A DNA stretch of 34,575 bases from an uncultured Gemmatimonadota bacterium (GCA_937867645.1 CALMKE010000094.1:1-34575), one strand, 5' to 3'; shown: positions 21,967 through 30,378, counted from the stretch's first letter. Made by a program: numbers and translations. Notes: a model not told the origin generated them from the sequence alone.

Positions 21967-22725
21967 TCACGCCATGTGCGCGGTAAACCAGTCGCGGACC
22001 TCCGTGAGGACGCGCTCCCGATCGTAGTCCACGGTCAGGATGTGTCCGCCGCGCTCCACAAACACGAGTCGCTTCTCGCTGGTCGGAATGATCCGGTAGG
22101 TGCGCTCGGCGACCCTTCGGCTGACGCGGTTGTCGTTCCTTGACTGCATGATCAGCGTCGGCGCCGTCACCGCCGGCAACGCCCGCCGCGCCGCCCGCGT
22201 CACCGTCAGCAGCTGACGGATGGCGCCCGCGGTCGTGACCCCGTACGCGAGATTGCGCGCGCGCTCTTCGGGATCCAGGATCGAGCGATCGCTGGAGCCC
22301 TTGAACTCACCGGCCAACGGCCCCCACACCCGGTGCAGCAAAGCGGCCGCCGCCAGAAGCGGAGGCATGCCCACGTAAGGCGCGAGCAGCACCAGCGCGG
22401 GCAGCTTCGGCGCGCTCGCCGCGATGATCGCCGCCAAGGCCCCGCCCATCGAGAGTCCGGCGAGCCCAACCTGCCGGTACGAGCCGAGCATCGAGTCGTA
22501 TTCCCGGCGCGCGCTCGCCATCCACTCGCTCGCGCGCGAGCACGCGAATTCAGCGGCGGTGCGGCCGTGTCCGGGGAGCAGCGGCGCCCTTACGGAATAA
22601 CCGGCGGCGTTGAGGGCGCGGGCCAGATACCCGAGCGTCTGGGGGGTATCCCCGAAGCCATGCAGCAGCAACACCGCGGAGTCACCGCTTCCGCGGAGCT
22701 CGATCGGCTCGGCGCCAGCTATCAG
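21967..22725 (-). CDS. alpha/beta hydrolase (carboxylesterase Est30-like), CTG start overlapping the upstream stop
   Basis: The product of about 252 residues is an alpha/beta hydrolase of the carboxylesterase/monoacylglycerol-lipase type. The oxyanion strand is LLLHGFGD (about 19-26), the nucleophile is S92 in GLSMGG, and the acid and histidine lie in SRNDNRVS and RGGHIL. The fold begins at I-A-G-A-E-P-I-E-L, as in Est30-type enzymes. No ATG, GTG or TTG exists at that point; the codon there is CTG at 22725, overlapping the Crp stop as CTGA. I infer translation by coupling from the upstream gene. The open frame extends to 23037, but that extension has no family resemblance. It is convergent with the histone-like gene. 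Confidence 0.8.
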   Translation of the reverse strand: MIAGAEPIELRGSGDSAVLLLHGFGDTPQTLGYLARALNAAGYSVRAPLLPGHGRTAAEFACSRASEWMASARREYDSMLGSYRQVGLAGLSMGGALAAIIAASAPKLPALVLLAPYVGMPPLLAAAALLHRVWGPLAGEFKGSSDRSILDPEERARNLAYGVTTAGAIRQLLTVTRAARRALPAVTAPTLIMQSRNDNRVSRRVAERTYRIIPTSEKRLVFVERGGHILTVDYDRERVLTEVRDWFTAHMA

Positions 22726-23384
22726 ACCGGCGATAGAGCGAGCTGGTTGCGGTGAATCACGTACGACTGTCCTTTCCGCTCGGCGACCCCGGACCCGACC
22801 AGCCGTCCGAGGGCGAGCGAGATAGACTCTCTCGTCGCGCCCACCATCTCGCAGAGGAGCCGATAATCCGACGGCGACACGACCAGGGTGCCGTTGGCCC
22901 TGCTGGATGGGTCGTGGCTGAGTCTGTCGAGAGCGGCGAGCACGCGGGCATCGACCGATGCCGACGCAAAGTCGTGCAACCGCTTGAGGATCGCCGCCCG
23001 CTCCGTCACCATCTGGCTCGAGAGCGCGATGGCGCACGCCGGCTGCTCGCGCACCAGCGCGCGGAACCCGTCGAAGTTGAGGTGCAGGGTCTCGCTCGGA
23101 ACCGCCGCGTATGCATTCGTGGCATAAACTGCGTCAGGGGAGAGGCCTTCGCAGCCGAACGTCTCGCGCTCGAACGCCACCCAGGACACGAAGTCGCGCT
23201 TGTTGCGGCCGCTGTTGCTCAGCACGATGCGCCCGCTGACGACGATGAACAGTCCGTTCGCTGGAGCGCCCCGCTCGTACAGCGCGAAGCCCGCGGGCCA
23301 GTTCGCCTTCGCTCCGTACGTCGTGAGCGCGGCGACATCGTCGCGTGTGAGCTGAGCCGGCTGATACTGTTCGTTTCGCGACAT
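22722..23384 (-). CDS. Crp/Fnr family transcriptional regulator
   Basis: The product (220 residues from ATG 23384) has an N-terminal cyclic-nucleotide-binding-like barrel, with GFALYERGAPANGLFIVVSGRIVLS at about 30-55 split by the usual glycines. A dimer helix follows, then a C-terminal winged helix with VSPSDYRLLCEMVGATRESISLALGRLVGSG at about 170-200. The recognition helix carries the family's E-S/R pattern (TRESISLALGRL). No Fnr-type cysteine cluster is evident. The start is uncertain: a TTG at 23420 would add 12 residues. It is followed by the hydrolase gene through a 4-nt overlap and preceded by the Smr-like gene with a 55-bp gap. Target genes are unknown. Confidence 0.87.
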   Translation of the reverse strand: MSRNEQYQPAQLTRDDVAALTTYGAKANWPAGFALYERGAPANGLFIVVSGRIVLSNSGRNKRDFVSWVAFERETFGCEGLSPDAVYATNAYAAVPSETLHLNFDGFRALVREQPACAIALSSQMVTERAAILKRLHDFASASVDARVLAALDRLSHDPSSRANGTLVVSPSDYRLLCEMVGATRESISLALGRLVGSGVAERKGQSYVIHRNQLALSPV

Positions 23385-23439
23385 TGCAGGAACCCGGTTG
23401 ACGATACCGCACTCTTGCAATCACCGCGCCCGTTCGGAA

Positions 23440-24066
23440 TCACGCCTCGAAATCGGCCAGCGCGTGACGGAGCGCGACCCGGAAGGACTCCTCGCTGCCG
23501 GACGAAGACCCCACCGCCGCCGAGATCTTGGAGAAGATCGCAAGCATCTCGTCTTCCACGAACCGGCGCGTGGGCGCGGGCACCCCGAGCTCCGCCAGCG
23601 AGTGCAGGGCGACGGTCCGAAGAAGCTCCAGCGTGGCGGGCTCGAGCCCGCCCAGAGCGCCCGGGACCGGCGCGGGGTCGGCGGCGGGCTGGCGGTTCCG
23701 CCTGGGCGCCTCGAACAGCGCGGTCACCGGTGCGAGCGACACGACGAACGAGCCTTCGTTGTGCTCCCGCCACTCGGTCACCACGCCGCGCCGCCTGAGG
23801 GAGAACAGCAGCCGCTCGACGGCCGGCTTGATCACCGCGACTCCGCCGTCGCTCGACTTTCCCCGGCCGGTGATCACCAGTACGTCACCCTGCTGGGACA
23901 TCTGCCGCTCGCGCAGCCAGGACTCCGCGCGCGCGGTCGCCTCGGCCGCGGTCGGAAGCGAGGCCCGGAGATTGAGCGTGCGCGCGGGGCCGAACGATGC
24001 CTCGTCCAGCGCGCGCAGCAGGCCCGCCCCACTTCGTCCCGCGGGAGCCCGGCCCCGCCGCGCCAT
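23440..24066 (-). CDS. Smr (MutS2 C-terminal)-like domain protein
   Basis: The middle of this 208-residue protein (about residues 28-115) follows the Smr domain: LNLRASLPTAAEATARAESWLRE, then VLVITGRGKSSDGG, and the closing FVVSL strand. Smr domains are nucleic-acid endonucleases. The usual D-L-H-G motif is replaced by L-N-L-R, and the H-G-x-G motif by T-G-R-G, so catalytic competence is doubtful. The C-terminal helical part (about 135-208) is unrelated to Smr and unassigned. The gene begins 10 bp after the PafA-like phosphatase gene, so they are likely cotranscribed. Confidence 0.7.
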   Translation of the reverse strand: MARRGRAPAGRSGAGLLRALDEASFGPARTLNLRASLPTAAEATARAESWLRERQMSQQGDVLVITGRGKSSDGGVAVIKPAVERLLFSLRRRGVVTEWREHNEGSFVVSLAPVTALFEAPRRNRQPAADPAPVPGALGGLEPATLELLRTVALHSLAELGVPAPTRRFVEDEMLAIFSKISAAVGSSSGSEESFRVALRHALADFEA

Positions 24067-24076
24067 CGAAGCCCTG

Positions 24077-25666
24077 CTACCTCAGCGCCGCCGTCAGCGC
24101 GACGCCGTCCAGCTTCTCCAGCGGAGCGACCCCGAGCGCGCGCGCGAGGGTCGGCGCCATGTCCACGACGCGTACGGTCTGCGGGTACATCCCCGCCCTG
24201 AATGGCGCGCCCAGGAAGATCACGGGCACGTGCGCGTCGTAATCGTGCGGCGTGCCGTGCGTCGCGTACGTTCCCGCGCCCCAGTAGCTGTACGGCGTGA
24301 GCGTGATCACCAGCGCGGCTTCATCGTCGCCGGCGAACATGTGCAGCCAGCGGCGCGCGACGTAGTCCTGCACCGTGTCCTTGAGCGCGAGCTGGCTGAT
24401 GCGATCCACCCGCAGCACGCCCGGGAGCTTCGCCGCGCTGTCCGCGAACGCCGAGACAAGCGCATTCACGTCCACGCTACCGAGCCGCGCGCGGTCGAGC
24501 GACAGCGCGCCGCTGCCGAACGAGATCGCCGTCGTGTCGCCTCCGCCGGCGCTGATCATCTGCCGCGCTTGCGCGATGACCGGGCCGATGAATACGCGAG
24601 TGGCCGCGGGATTCTTCGTCTTTCCGCTCACGTCAATGAACGGTGCGACGCCGTGATCCGCGGTCAGCGCAACGATCACGTTGTCCCGGCCGCGCGCGGC
24701 GAACAGCGAGTCCAGGAACGCGCCGAGCATGCGGTCCAGCCGCAGCATGTGATCGTGGACCTCGCGCGAATCCGGACCGAACGCGTGGCCGATTCCGTCC
24801 ATGCCCGACAACGACACGGCGAGCAGGTCCGTCCTGTCGCCCGCGCCCAGCTCCAGCCGCTTTACGCCTTCCAGCGCGAGCTGCAGAGTGAGCTCGTCGC
24901 TCCATGGATAGTTCGGCAGGAGGTAGGCGATGGCCGCGGAATCCTCCGGCGCGAGGTGAGGGAACACGAAATCCCGGCCGAGATTCTCGATCTCGACGGT
25001 GTCGGGCTCGGGGTACTCGGACGCCGGCCGCAGCAGGTCCCAGGACTTCCCCGCGAACGACTGCGGGATGCGGCGCTCGTTAAAGTCCCGTACCCACTGC
25101 GGCAGCTCGCTGGCGTAGTAGCTGCTCGTGACGAACGCCCCGGTGCCCTCTCCTTCGCGCGCCGGCGAATACCAGAACACCTGGGCCTTGCTCTTTCCAA
25201 TGGGAAGGATGGCGCCGCGATCCTTGCGCGACACGGACAGCACGCGTGTCGAGGGATCGCGCGCGAGCAGCCAGTCGGTGAGCGTGGTTCCCTCGAACCG
25301 GTGCGGCGATGCGCCCTGGCCCATGGTGCCGATCAGCGTCGTTGCCGGATCGGCCACGCCGGCGAAGTTCGATGCTATGCCGGTATGGACCGGAAACCGG
25401 CCCGACATGGTGCTCGCGTGCCCCGGCGCGGTCTCCGTGATCGCGTGATCCTGGTAGCCGTTCTGAAAAACGGCGCCCTCGCTGTAGAGCAGCGCCAGAC
25501 CTCCGGTCAGCTGATGCTTCCACCGGTCGTAGTAGTCAGGCCGCAGCTGGTCAACGGTGATGAACACGACAAGCTTCGGCTGCGCCGAGCGCGCGGGCTG
25601 CTGGACGGTGGCTGCGCAACCGGCCAGGACGCAGCAGACGGCGCCGATGAGAATTCGAAATCGCAT
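24077..25666 (-). CDS. PafA-type alkaline phosphatase superfamily lipoprotein
   Basis: The 529-residue protein starts with a lipoprotein signal (MRFRILIGAVCCVLAGC). The metal site begins at D39 in TVDQLRPDY, and the nucleophile is the threonine T79 in ITETAPGHAS, as in PafA-type phosphatases. The phosphate-binding pair K148/R150 lies in SVSRKDRGAILP. Later ligands are in TADHGVAPF and GTPHDYDAHVPVIF. PafA enzymes release phosphate from monoesters outside the cytoplasm. The gene lies three bases after an NTF2-like lipoprotein gene (stop 25670) and 10 bp before the Smr-like gene. No Pho-box-like direct repeats were noticed. Confidence 0.9.
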   Translation of the reverse strand: MRFRILIGAVCCVLAGCAATVQQPARSAQPKLVVFITVDQLRPDYYDRWKHQLTGGLALLYSEGAVFQNGYQDHAITETAPGHASTMSGRFPVHTGIASNFAGVADPATTLIGTMGQGASPHRFEGTTLTDWLLARDPSTRVLSVSRKDRGAILPIGKSKAQVFWYSPAREGEGTGAFVTSSYYASELPQWVRDFNERRIPQSFAGKSWDLLRPASEYPEPDTVEIENLGRDFVFPHLAPEDSAAIAYLLPNYPWSDELTLQLALEGVKRLELGAGDRTDLLAVSLSGMDGIGHAFGPDSREVHDHMLRLDRMLGAFLDSLFAARGRDNVIVALTADHGVAPFIDVSGKTKNPAATRVFIGPVIAQARQMISAGGGDTTAISFGSGALSLDRARLGSVDVNALVSAFADSAAKLPGVLRVDRISQLALKDTVQDYVARRWLHMFAGDDEAALVITLTPYSYWGAGTYATHGTPHDYDAHVPVIFLGAPFRAGMYPQTVRVVDMAPTLARALGVAPLEKLDGVALTAALR

Positions 25667-25669
25667 TTG

Positions 25670-26140
25670 TCAGGGGCGGGGTGAGAAGACGAGAGGGCTT
25701 CCGAACGCGCTCGTGACCGCGATGCGCCATCCGGCGGGAGTCTTTACGAATACGCGCTCTGATACCCCGGTGCTGACCGAATCGCCGTACCGGACATCGT
25801 ACCGGTAGCTCCCGTACACCACTCCCGGGGCCAGCGGCACGACCGTGAGGTCGCGCGCCATCAGTGTGTCCGGCCAGCTGTTGCTGGTCCGGGCGGGCCA
25901 GTTCTCGAAGCCGAGCTCCAGTCCGCCCGGCCCGTTGCGGGCCAGCCGCGGACTCGGGAGATAAGTGGCGATGTATCGCGGCCGGTCGCGCTTGTGGATC
26001 GCGTCGATGTTCTCGCGGAACAGCGCGAGCGCCTCGGCGCTGTCGGCCGCGGTGGACGTCTGTGGAACGGGCGTGGCGACCGTCGCGGTCGCGCACCCGG
26101 CCAGCACGAACGAAAGCAAGAGGAGCGTTGTGCGAGTCAT
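25670..26140 (-). CDS. NTF2/SnoaL-like (DUF4440-type) lipoprotein
   Basis: The product (156 residues from ATG 26140) has a lipoprotein signal (MTRTTLLLLSFVLAGC) and a single small alpha+beta domain. That domain shows the DUF4440/SnoaL pattern: ALALFRENIDAIHKRDRPRYIATYLP, a central GFENW, and closing strands ERVFVKTPAGWRIAVTSAFG. No catalytic residues can be assigned. A longer frame upstream is arginine-rich and would hide the signal. It is followed directly by the PafA-like gene. The acetyltransferase gene of the arg cluster ends 50 bp upstream on the same strand. Confidence 0.82.
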   Translation of the reverse strand: MTRTTLLLLSFVLAGCATATVATPVPQTSTAADSAEALALFRENIDAIHKRDRPRYIATYLPSPRLARNGPGGLELGFENWPARTSNSWPDTLMARDLTVVPLAPGVVYGSYRYDVRYGDSVSTGVSERVFVKTPAGWRIAVTSAFGSPLVFSPRP

Positions 26141-26190
26141 GGGCACCGAATTCGAGGGTGCCTCAGAATACCACCCGCGCGACGCTCCGG

Positions 26191-26724
26191 CTACGCGGCT
26201 ACCTCGAGCGCGCGCTCTTCCGCAAGCGAGCGGCTGACGCACACCTCGTCGCAGCGAATTCGCCGCGGGCAACGCAGACAGTCGCGCCGGATCTTCTCCG
26301 GATACGCGGACCGGTCCGCCACCGCGTATCCCGCGGACTCGAAGAACGCCGGGGTGAGCGTGAGCGCGAACAGCTCCGTGATCCCGCGCTTGAGCGACAG
26401 CTCCTCCACCTGCCGGACGATGCGCTTGCCCAACCCGGAGCCATGCGCCGCGCGCGCGATCGCGAGCGACGACACCTCGGCCAGCGAGGGCGAATACTCC
26501 TTGAGGGCGCCGCAGCCCAGGAGCCTGCCCCGGCGGTCCACCGCCACGACGAAATCGTCGAGCGCGTGCACCACCGAGTCGAGCGTGCGCGGGAGCATGA
26601 TCCCTTCCGCGGCATACCCGTTCACCAGCTCGACGATCGCGTCCGCGTCCACTCGGCGCGCCGGCCGGATCGTGACGTCCTCGTGCTTCGGCGCCCGCGA
26701 GCGAATGACGTGGTGCTGAATCAC
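26191..26724 (-). CDS. argA: GNAT acetyltransferase, probable N-acetylglutamate synthase
   Basis: The product (177 residues from GTG 26724) is a GNAT enzyme. The acetyl-CoA loop is at HGSGLGKRIVRQ (about residues 94-105). It ends with a cysteine-rich tail, DCLRCPRRIRCDEVCV. That C..CP....CDE tail is a feature I associate with stand-alone N-acetylglutamate synthases that lack the kinase-like domain. Its place as the last gene of argC-argB-argD, with a GTGA overlap with argD, strongly supports acetylation of glutamate as the first step of arginine synthesis. A longer in-frame extension across argD is not used. Confidence 0.82.
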   Translation of the reverse strand: MIQHHVIRSRAPKHEDVTIRPARRVDADAIVELVNGYAAEGIMLPRTLDSVVHALDDFVVAVDRRGRLLGCGALKEYSPSLAEVSSLAIARAAHGSGLGKRIVRQVEELSLKRGITELFALTLTPAFFESAGYAVADRSAYPEKIRRDCLRCPRRIRCDEVCVSRSLAEERALEVAA

Positions 26725-27929
26725 GACAGTACTCCTTCGAGAATGGACAGACCCGCCCGCAGCTCGTCGCGGCTCGCGACGAGAGGCGGCAGGAGGCGGA
26801 GGGTGTAGTCGCCGGCGGACAGAATGAGGAGACCGGCTTCCAGCGCGCGCGCGACCGCGCCGGCCGCCGGCTCGACCACGTCTATTCCCCACATGTACCC
26901 GACTCCACGGACCGCGCGCACGCGCGGCGTGCTCGCAACCAGGCTGGTGAGCTGGCTTTCCATCCACTTCCCGTTTTCCGTGACGCTCCGCAGCAGCGCC
27001 ACGTCCGATAGCCGGTCGAATACGTGCAGCGCCACCGCGGCCACGAACGGGCCGCCGCCGAACGTCGTGGCGTGATCGCCGGGCTGGATAGTCCGCGCGA
27101 TCTCCTCCGAGAGAAGCACCGCGCCCATCGGCAAGCCGCCGGCGAGCGGCTTCGCGAGCGTCACCATGTCGGGCACGACTCCGCTCTGCTCGTACGCGAA
27201 CAGCGTCCCGGTCCGGCCCAGGCCGCACTGCACCTCGTCGAAGATCAAGGCGATCTCGCGTTCGCGCGTGAGCGTCCGCAGCCCTTGCAGCAGCGCCTCG
27301 TCGAGCACCCGCACTCCGCCTTCGCCCTGCACGGGCTCCACGATCACTGCCGCGACAGTGTCGCGATCAAGCAGGTGCCCGAGATCGCCCAAATTGCGCT
27401 CGCAGATCGATATCCCGGGCGCCAGCGGCCGGAACGGCGCGCGGTAGCCCGGGCGGTCCGTGGCCGCGAGCGACGCGAACAGTCGGCCGTGAAAGCCGCC
27501 GCGCAGCGCCACGATTTCGTGCTTCCGAGGGCCGCCGATCGTGCGGGCCCAGCGCCGCGCAAATTTGAACGCGCCCTCGTTGGCTTCCGCGCCCGAGTTG
27601 CAGAAGAACACCGACGACGCGAACGAGCTGTCCACGAGCCGCTGCGCCAGCACTTCGCCGGGCGCGGTCGAATACAGGTTGGAGCTGTGCAGCACGCCGG
27701 TGTCCGCCGCGTTCGCGATCGCCTGGCGTATGCCGGCGTCGCCGTAGCCGAGCGCGTTGACGCCGATTCCGCTCGAAAAATCGAGGTACGCGCGTCCGTC
27801 GGCGCCGAGCAGCTCGACGCCGCGTCCGCCGACAATCTCGAGGGGCGCGCGCTTGTACGTGCCGAGGATGGCTGACCGCTGTCCTGCCGCGGCCGTCTCC
27901 TCCAGCACGGGGAGTGAGAGCGTAGTCAT
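26721..27929 (-). CDS. argD: acetylornithine aminotransferase
   Basis: The 402-residue product is a class-III PLP aminotransferase: SSGIGVNALGYG near residues 52-63, CNSGAEANEGAFK at 110-122, the cofactor aspartate D231 in FDEVQCGLGRTG and the Schiff-base lysine K260 in TLAKPLAGG. It converts N-acetylglutamate semialdehyde to N-acetylornithine. ATG 27929 overlaps the argB stop by four bases (ATGA), and its own stop overlaps the acetyltransferase start. The context makes ArgD more likely than a GABA or ornithine aminotransferase. Confidence 0.95.
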   Translation of the reverse strand: MTTLSLPVLEETAAAGQRSAILGTYKRAPLEIVGGRGVELLGADGRAYLDFSSGIGVNALGYGDAGIRQAIANAADTGVLHSSNLYSTAPGEVLAQRLVDSSFASSVFFCNSGAEANEGAFKFARRWARTIGGPRKHEIVALRGGFHGRLFASLAATDRPGYRAPFRPLAPGISICERNLGDLGHLLDRDTVAAVIVEPVQGEGGVRVLDEALLQGLRTLTREREIALIFDEVQCGLGRTGTLFAYEQSGVVPDMVTLAKPLAGGLPMGAVLLSEEIARTIQPGDHATTFGGGPFVAAVALHVFDRLSDVALLRSVTENGKWMESQLTSLVASTPRVRAVRGVGYMWGIDVVEPAAGAVARALEAGLLILSAGDYTLRLLPPLVASRDELRAGLSILEGVLS

Positions 27930-28690
27930 GCGGCGAGGCTCGCGACGAGGGTGACGTTGGTGCCGAGCTCGCCCGCGAGAACTCCCGCAAGCGGCGTTAT
28001 GCGGACGGATGGAACTCCGCCGGCCAGCGCGGCGTGCGCGGCTTCGAGCTTTGCCACCATCCCCTTCGAGACCGTCCCGCTGGCGATCAGCTCGCGGCCT
28101 GTGTGCACGTCGAGCTCGTCGAGCACCACGCCTCCTGGGCCGATGACGCCATCCAAGTCGGCCACCAGGAGCAGCTCGCTCGCGCCGGTCGCGACGGCGA
28201 TCGCGGCGGCCGCGTCGTCACCGTTGACGTTGAGCGCGCCCGGGCCCGCGGCGTTCCGCGCGAGCGGCGATATCACCGGCAGATATCCTGCGCCGAGCAG
28301 CGTGTCGAGAATTCCGGCGTTCACCCGCGCCGGCATGCCGACGTGCCCGAACTCTTCCAGTCCCAGCGGCTGCGCCTCGAGCAGCCCCGCGTCCTCCCCG
28401 GAGATTCCGACGGCCGGCACGCCCGCGTCGAGCAACAGCGACACGAGCCGCTTGTTGACGAGACCGGAGAGCACCATCCGCACGATGCCGATGTCCTCCT
28501 CGGAGGTGACGCGCCGGCCGCCGCTGAAGCCGGGCGATCCGCCGAGTTTCCGCTGCATCTCCGAGATCTCGTCGCCACCGCCATGCACGACGCACATGGC
28601 GCCGGGCGCGGCCTGCCACGCCGCGGCCAGCACCGACGCGAGCGCGTGCGACGATTGCGCGCGCCCGCCGATCTTCACGACGCTCTTCAC
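27926..28690 (-). CDS. argB: acetylglutamate kinase
   Basis: The 254-residue protein has the amino-acid kinase motifs: KIGG near residue 6-9, VHGGGDEI at about 38-45, FSGGRRVTSEED, NVNGDDAAAA and LLLVADLDGVIG. It phosphorylates N-acetylglutamate. The short length and the RRVT substrate loop fit ArgB of the short type; the related LysZ (alpha-aminoadipate branch) is a less likely alternative, given the gene order. Both ends overlap the neighbouring genes by four bases. Confidence 0.93.
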   Translation of the reverse strand: MKSVVKIGGRAQSSHALASVLAAAWQAAPGAMCVVHGGGDEISEMQRKLGGSPGFSGGRRVTSEEDIGIVRMVLSGLVNKRLVSLLLDAGVPAVGISGEDAGLLEAQPLGLEEFGHVGMPARVNAGILDTLLGAGYLPVISPLARNAAGPGALNVNGDDAAAAIAVATGASELLLVADLDGVIGPGGVVLDELDVHTGRELIASGTVSKGMVAKLEAAHAALAGGVPSVRITPLAGVLAGELGTNVTLVASLAA

Positions 28691-29646
28691 GCCGGCAGAC
28701 CGATGCGCTCGTCGAGTCCGAGCAGGACGTTGGCGTTCTGCACGGCCTGGCCCGCCGCGCCCTTGAGCAGGTTGTCTATGGCGGCGATCACGACCAGCGT
28801 CGGCTGCCGCACGTTCGCCACGGCGTGCACGCTCAGGCGCACGACGTTCCGGTGCACGACGTCCCGCAGCGACGGCGGCGAATCGACGATCTCGACGAAC
28901 GGCTCACCGGCGTAGAAGCCGCGCCAGAGCGCCGCCGGATGCGCCAGCTCCGTCGTCACCGGTACCGTGATGGTCGCGAGGATGCCGCGCGCGACGGGCA
29001 GCAGGTGCGGCGTGAACAGAATGTCGTTGTCGCCGCCGAGCTCGCGCACCAGCGCGTTCATCTCGGCGAGATGGCGATGCACGTTTCCGGGCGCGTACGC
29101 GCGGAAATCCTCCGCGACCTCGGCGAACATCAGCTCCTGCTTCGGCGCGAATCCCGCTCCCGTGACGCCGCTGGCGGCGTTGACGTTGATCGTCGCGCCC
29201 GCGCGCACGAGCCCGCGCGCGAGCAGGGGCGCGAGGCCGATCAGCACCGCGGTCGGGTAGCACCCCGGATTCGCCACCAGCTCGGCGCCCGCGAGCGTGT
29301 CGCGCATGATCTCGGTGAGCCCGTATGGCGCCGCCGCATCGCTGTTGCCCGGCCGGAAATCGGAGGACAGGTCTATGACGCGCGCGCCGGCGCCGCGCGC
29401 GGCGTCCACCCACTCCGCGGACGCGCCGTGCGGCAGCGCGCTGAACACCATCTCCGCGTCGCCGAGTCGGACGTCGTCCGGCGCCACAAAGGTGACCTCG
29501 CTCGCGCCCAGGCGCGCGCGCTGCCCGCGCTGCCCGTTGGCCGCGGCGAACGCCAGCTCCATTCCCGGATGGCGGGACACGAGCGCGCACAGCTCCCTGC
29601 CGGCATAGCCGCTCGCGCCGAGGACCCCGACCGCAACCTTATGCAT
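28687..29646 (-). CDS. argC: N-acetyl-gamma-glutamyl-phosphate reductase
   Basis: The 319-residue protein has an NADP-binding GASGYAGREL (10-19) and the catalytic cysteine C129 in NPGCYPTA, typical of ArgC. It reduces N-acetylglutamyl phosphate to the semialdehyde. A 21-bp perfect palindrome covers the start codon, and TTGACA lies 17 bp upstream of a -10-like TATGCA. The ATG would then be at or next to the transcription start, so the mRNA may be leaderless. It is the first gene of argCBD-acetyltransferase. Confidence 0.95.
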   Translation of the reverse strand: MHKVAVGVLGASGYAGRELCALVSRHPGMELAFAAANGQRGQRARLGASEVTFVAPDDVRLGDAEMVFSALPHGASAEWVDAARGAGARVIDLSSDFRPGNSDAAAPYGLTEIMRDTLAGAELVANPGCYPTAVLIGLAPLLARGLVRAGATINVNAASGVTGAGFAPKQELMFAEVAEDFRAYAPGNVHRHLAEMNALVRELGGDNDILFTPHLLPVARGILATITVPVTTELAHPAALWRGFYAGEPFVEIVDSPPSLRDVVHRNVVRLSVHAVANVRQPTLVVIAAIDNLLKGAAGQAVQNANVLLGLDERIGLPA

Positions 29647-29659
29647 TTATAATGCATAA
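29639..29659. promoter_or_regulatory. candidate ArgR operator over the argC start
   Basis: TTATGCAT and ATGCATAA flank TTATA, a perfect 21-bp palindrome. TGCAT/ATGCA half-sites resemble the TGAAT/ATTCA halves of ARG boxes. It covers both the -10-like hexamer and the argC start codon. Confidence 0.6.
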
Positions 29660-29681
29660 TCTTGCAGACGGGCGGTGTCAA
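29653..29681 (-). promoter_or_regulatory. argC promoter, possibly leaderless
   Basis: On the minus strand TTGACA (29676-29681) is 17 bp from TATGCA (29653-29658). The ATG begins six bases after the -10-like hexamer. The -35 is a perfect consensus; the -10 is weak. Confidence 0.5.
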
Positions 29682-29711
29682 CGGTTGGTGTGGCTCCCGG
29701 GCGGCCTCACC

Positions 29712-29825
29712 GGAATCCAAGTTTGGAGTGTGGCAGTTCAGAGTCCGCAGTAAGGAGTCTGCGCACCATGCCGGACACTCCTAACTGCTCACTCCTTACT
29801 GCCACACTCCGAACTTGGATTCCCC
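29712..29825. repeat. heptad palindrome element E
   Basis: It starts GGAATCCAAG and ends CTTGGATTCCCC. Interior words are AGTTTGG, AGTGTGG, CAGTAAG and the opposite-strand CACTCCT, TACTGCC and ACACTCC, in register every 7 bp. Same class as B at 8546. It lies between argR and the argC promoter, and may separate their transcripts. Confidence 0.92.
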
Positions 29826-29841
29826 GTCAACCTTCCAGGAC

Positions 29842-30297
29842 TCAGCCCCTTTCCCCGATCTCGCGGATGCGCTGCAGCAGCTTCTGCCGTCCGCCGGCCG
29901 ACCGGCAGATGATCAACACGGTGTCATCCCCGCCCACCGTCCCGAGCAGCTCCGGCCACCCCTGCGAATCCAGCGCAACGGCGGCCGACTGAGCCCCGCC
30001 CGGGATCGTCCGCATCACGATCAGCTCCCCGACTCCGTCCGCCCTGAGGAATAGCTGGGGCAGGATGGACTCGATCGCGAGCGCCGACGTGGAGGCCTGC
30101 TCGGGAGCCGAGTAGCGCGGCCCGTCCGGGCTCGGCACCCGGGCTACCCGGAGGTCGCGCAGATCCCGGGACAGCGTAGCCTGCGTCACGTCCCACCCCC
30201 GGCTCCGGAGGAGGCGCCGCAGCTCCTCCTGGCTGGAGACCCGCCGGGAGCCGATGATATCGAGAATCGTGGACTGGCGCTCGGATTTGTTGGACAT
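29842..30297 (-). CDS. argR: arginine repressor ArgR
   Basis: The 151-residue protein has the ArgR layout. An N-terminal winged helix (about 5-70) includes RQSTILDIIGSRRVSSQEELRRLL and DVTQATLSRDLRDLRV. The C-terminal trimerisation and arginine-binding domain (about 85-150) includes GAQSAAVALDSQGWPELLGTVGGDDTVLIIC. It senses arginine and binds ARG boxes. It starts divergently from argG, with palindromic DNA between. The leader is made of heptad repeats and ends AACAGCTCCCAGC just before the ATG, without a standard ribosome binding site. Confidence 0.95.
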   Translation of the reverse strand: MSNKSERQSTILDIIGSRRVSSQEELRRLLRSRGWDVTQATLSRDLRDLRVARVPSPDGPRYSAPEQASTSALAIESILPQLFLRADGVGELIVMRTIPGGAQSAAVALDSQGWPELLGTVGGDDTVLIICRSAGGRQKLLQRIREIGERG

Positions 30298-30304
30298 GCT
30301 GGGA

Positions 30305-30343
30305 GCTGTTGGCTGTTGGCTATTGGCTGTTGGCTGTTGGCTA
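30305..30343 (-). repeat. heptad array in the argR leader
   Basis: GCTGTTG repeats about five times with one GCTATTG variant on the plus strand, so the argR transcript reads AGCCAAC/AGCCAAT repeats. It is the inverted partner of the array at 30448-30480. Confidence 0.85.
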
Positions 30344-30378
30344 CAGCCCCGTAGCCGGCTCTAACGAAGTGACCTCAA

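Noticed and set aside
22726-23037. Upstream extension of the hydrolase frame
   Set aside because: It overlaps the Crp/Fnr gene, is arginine-rich and has no hydrolase resemblance.
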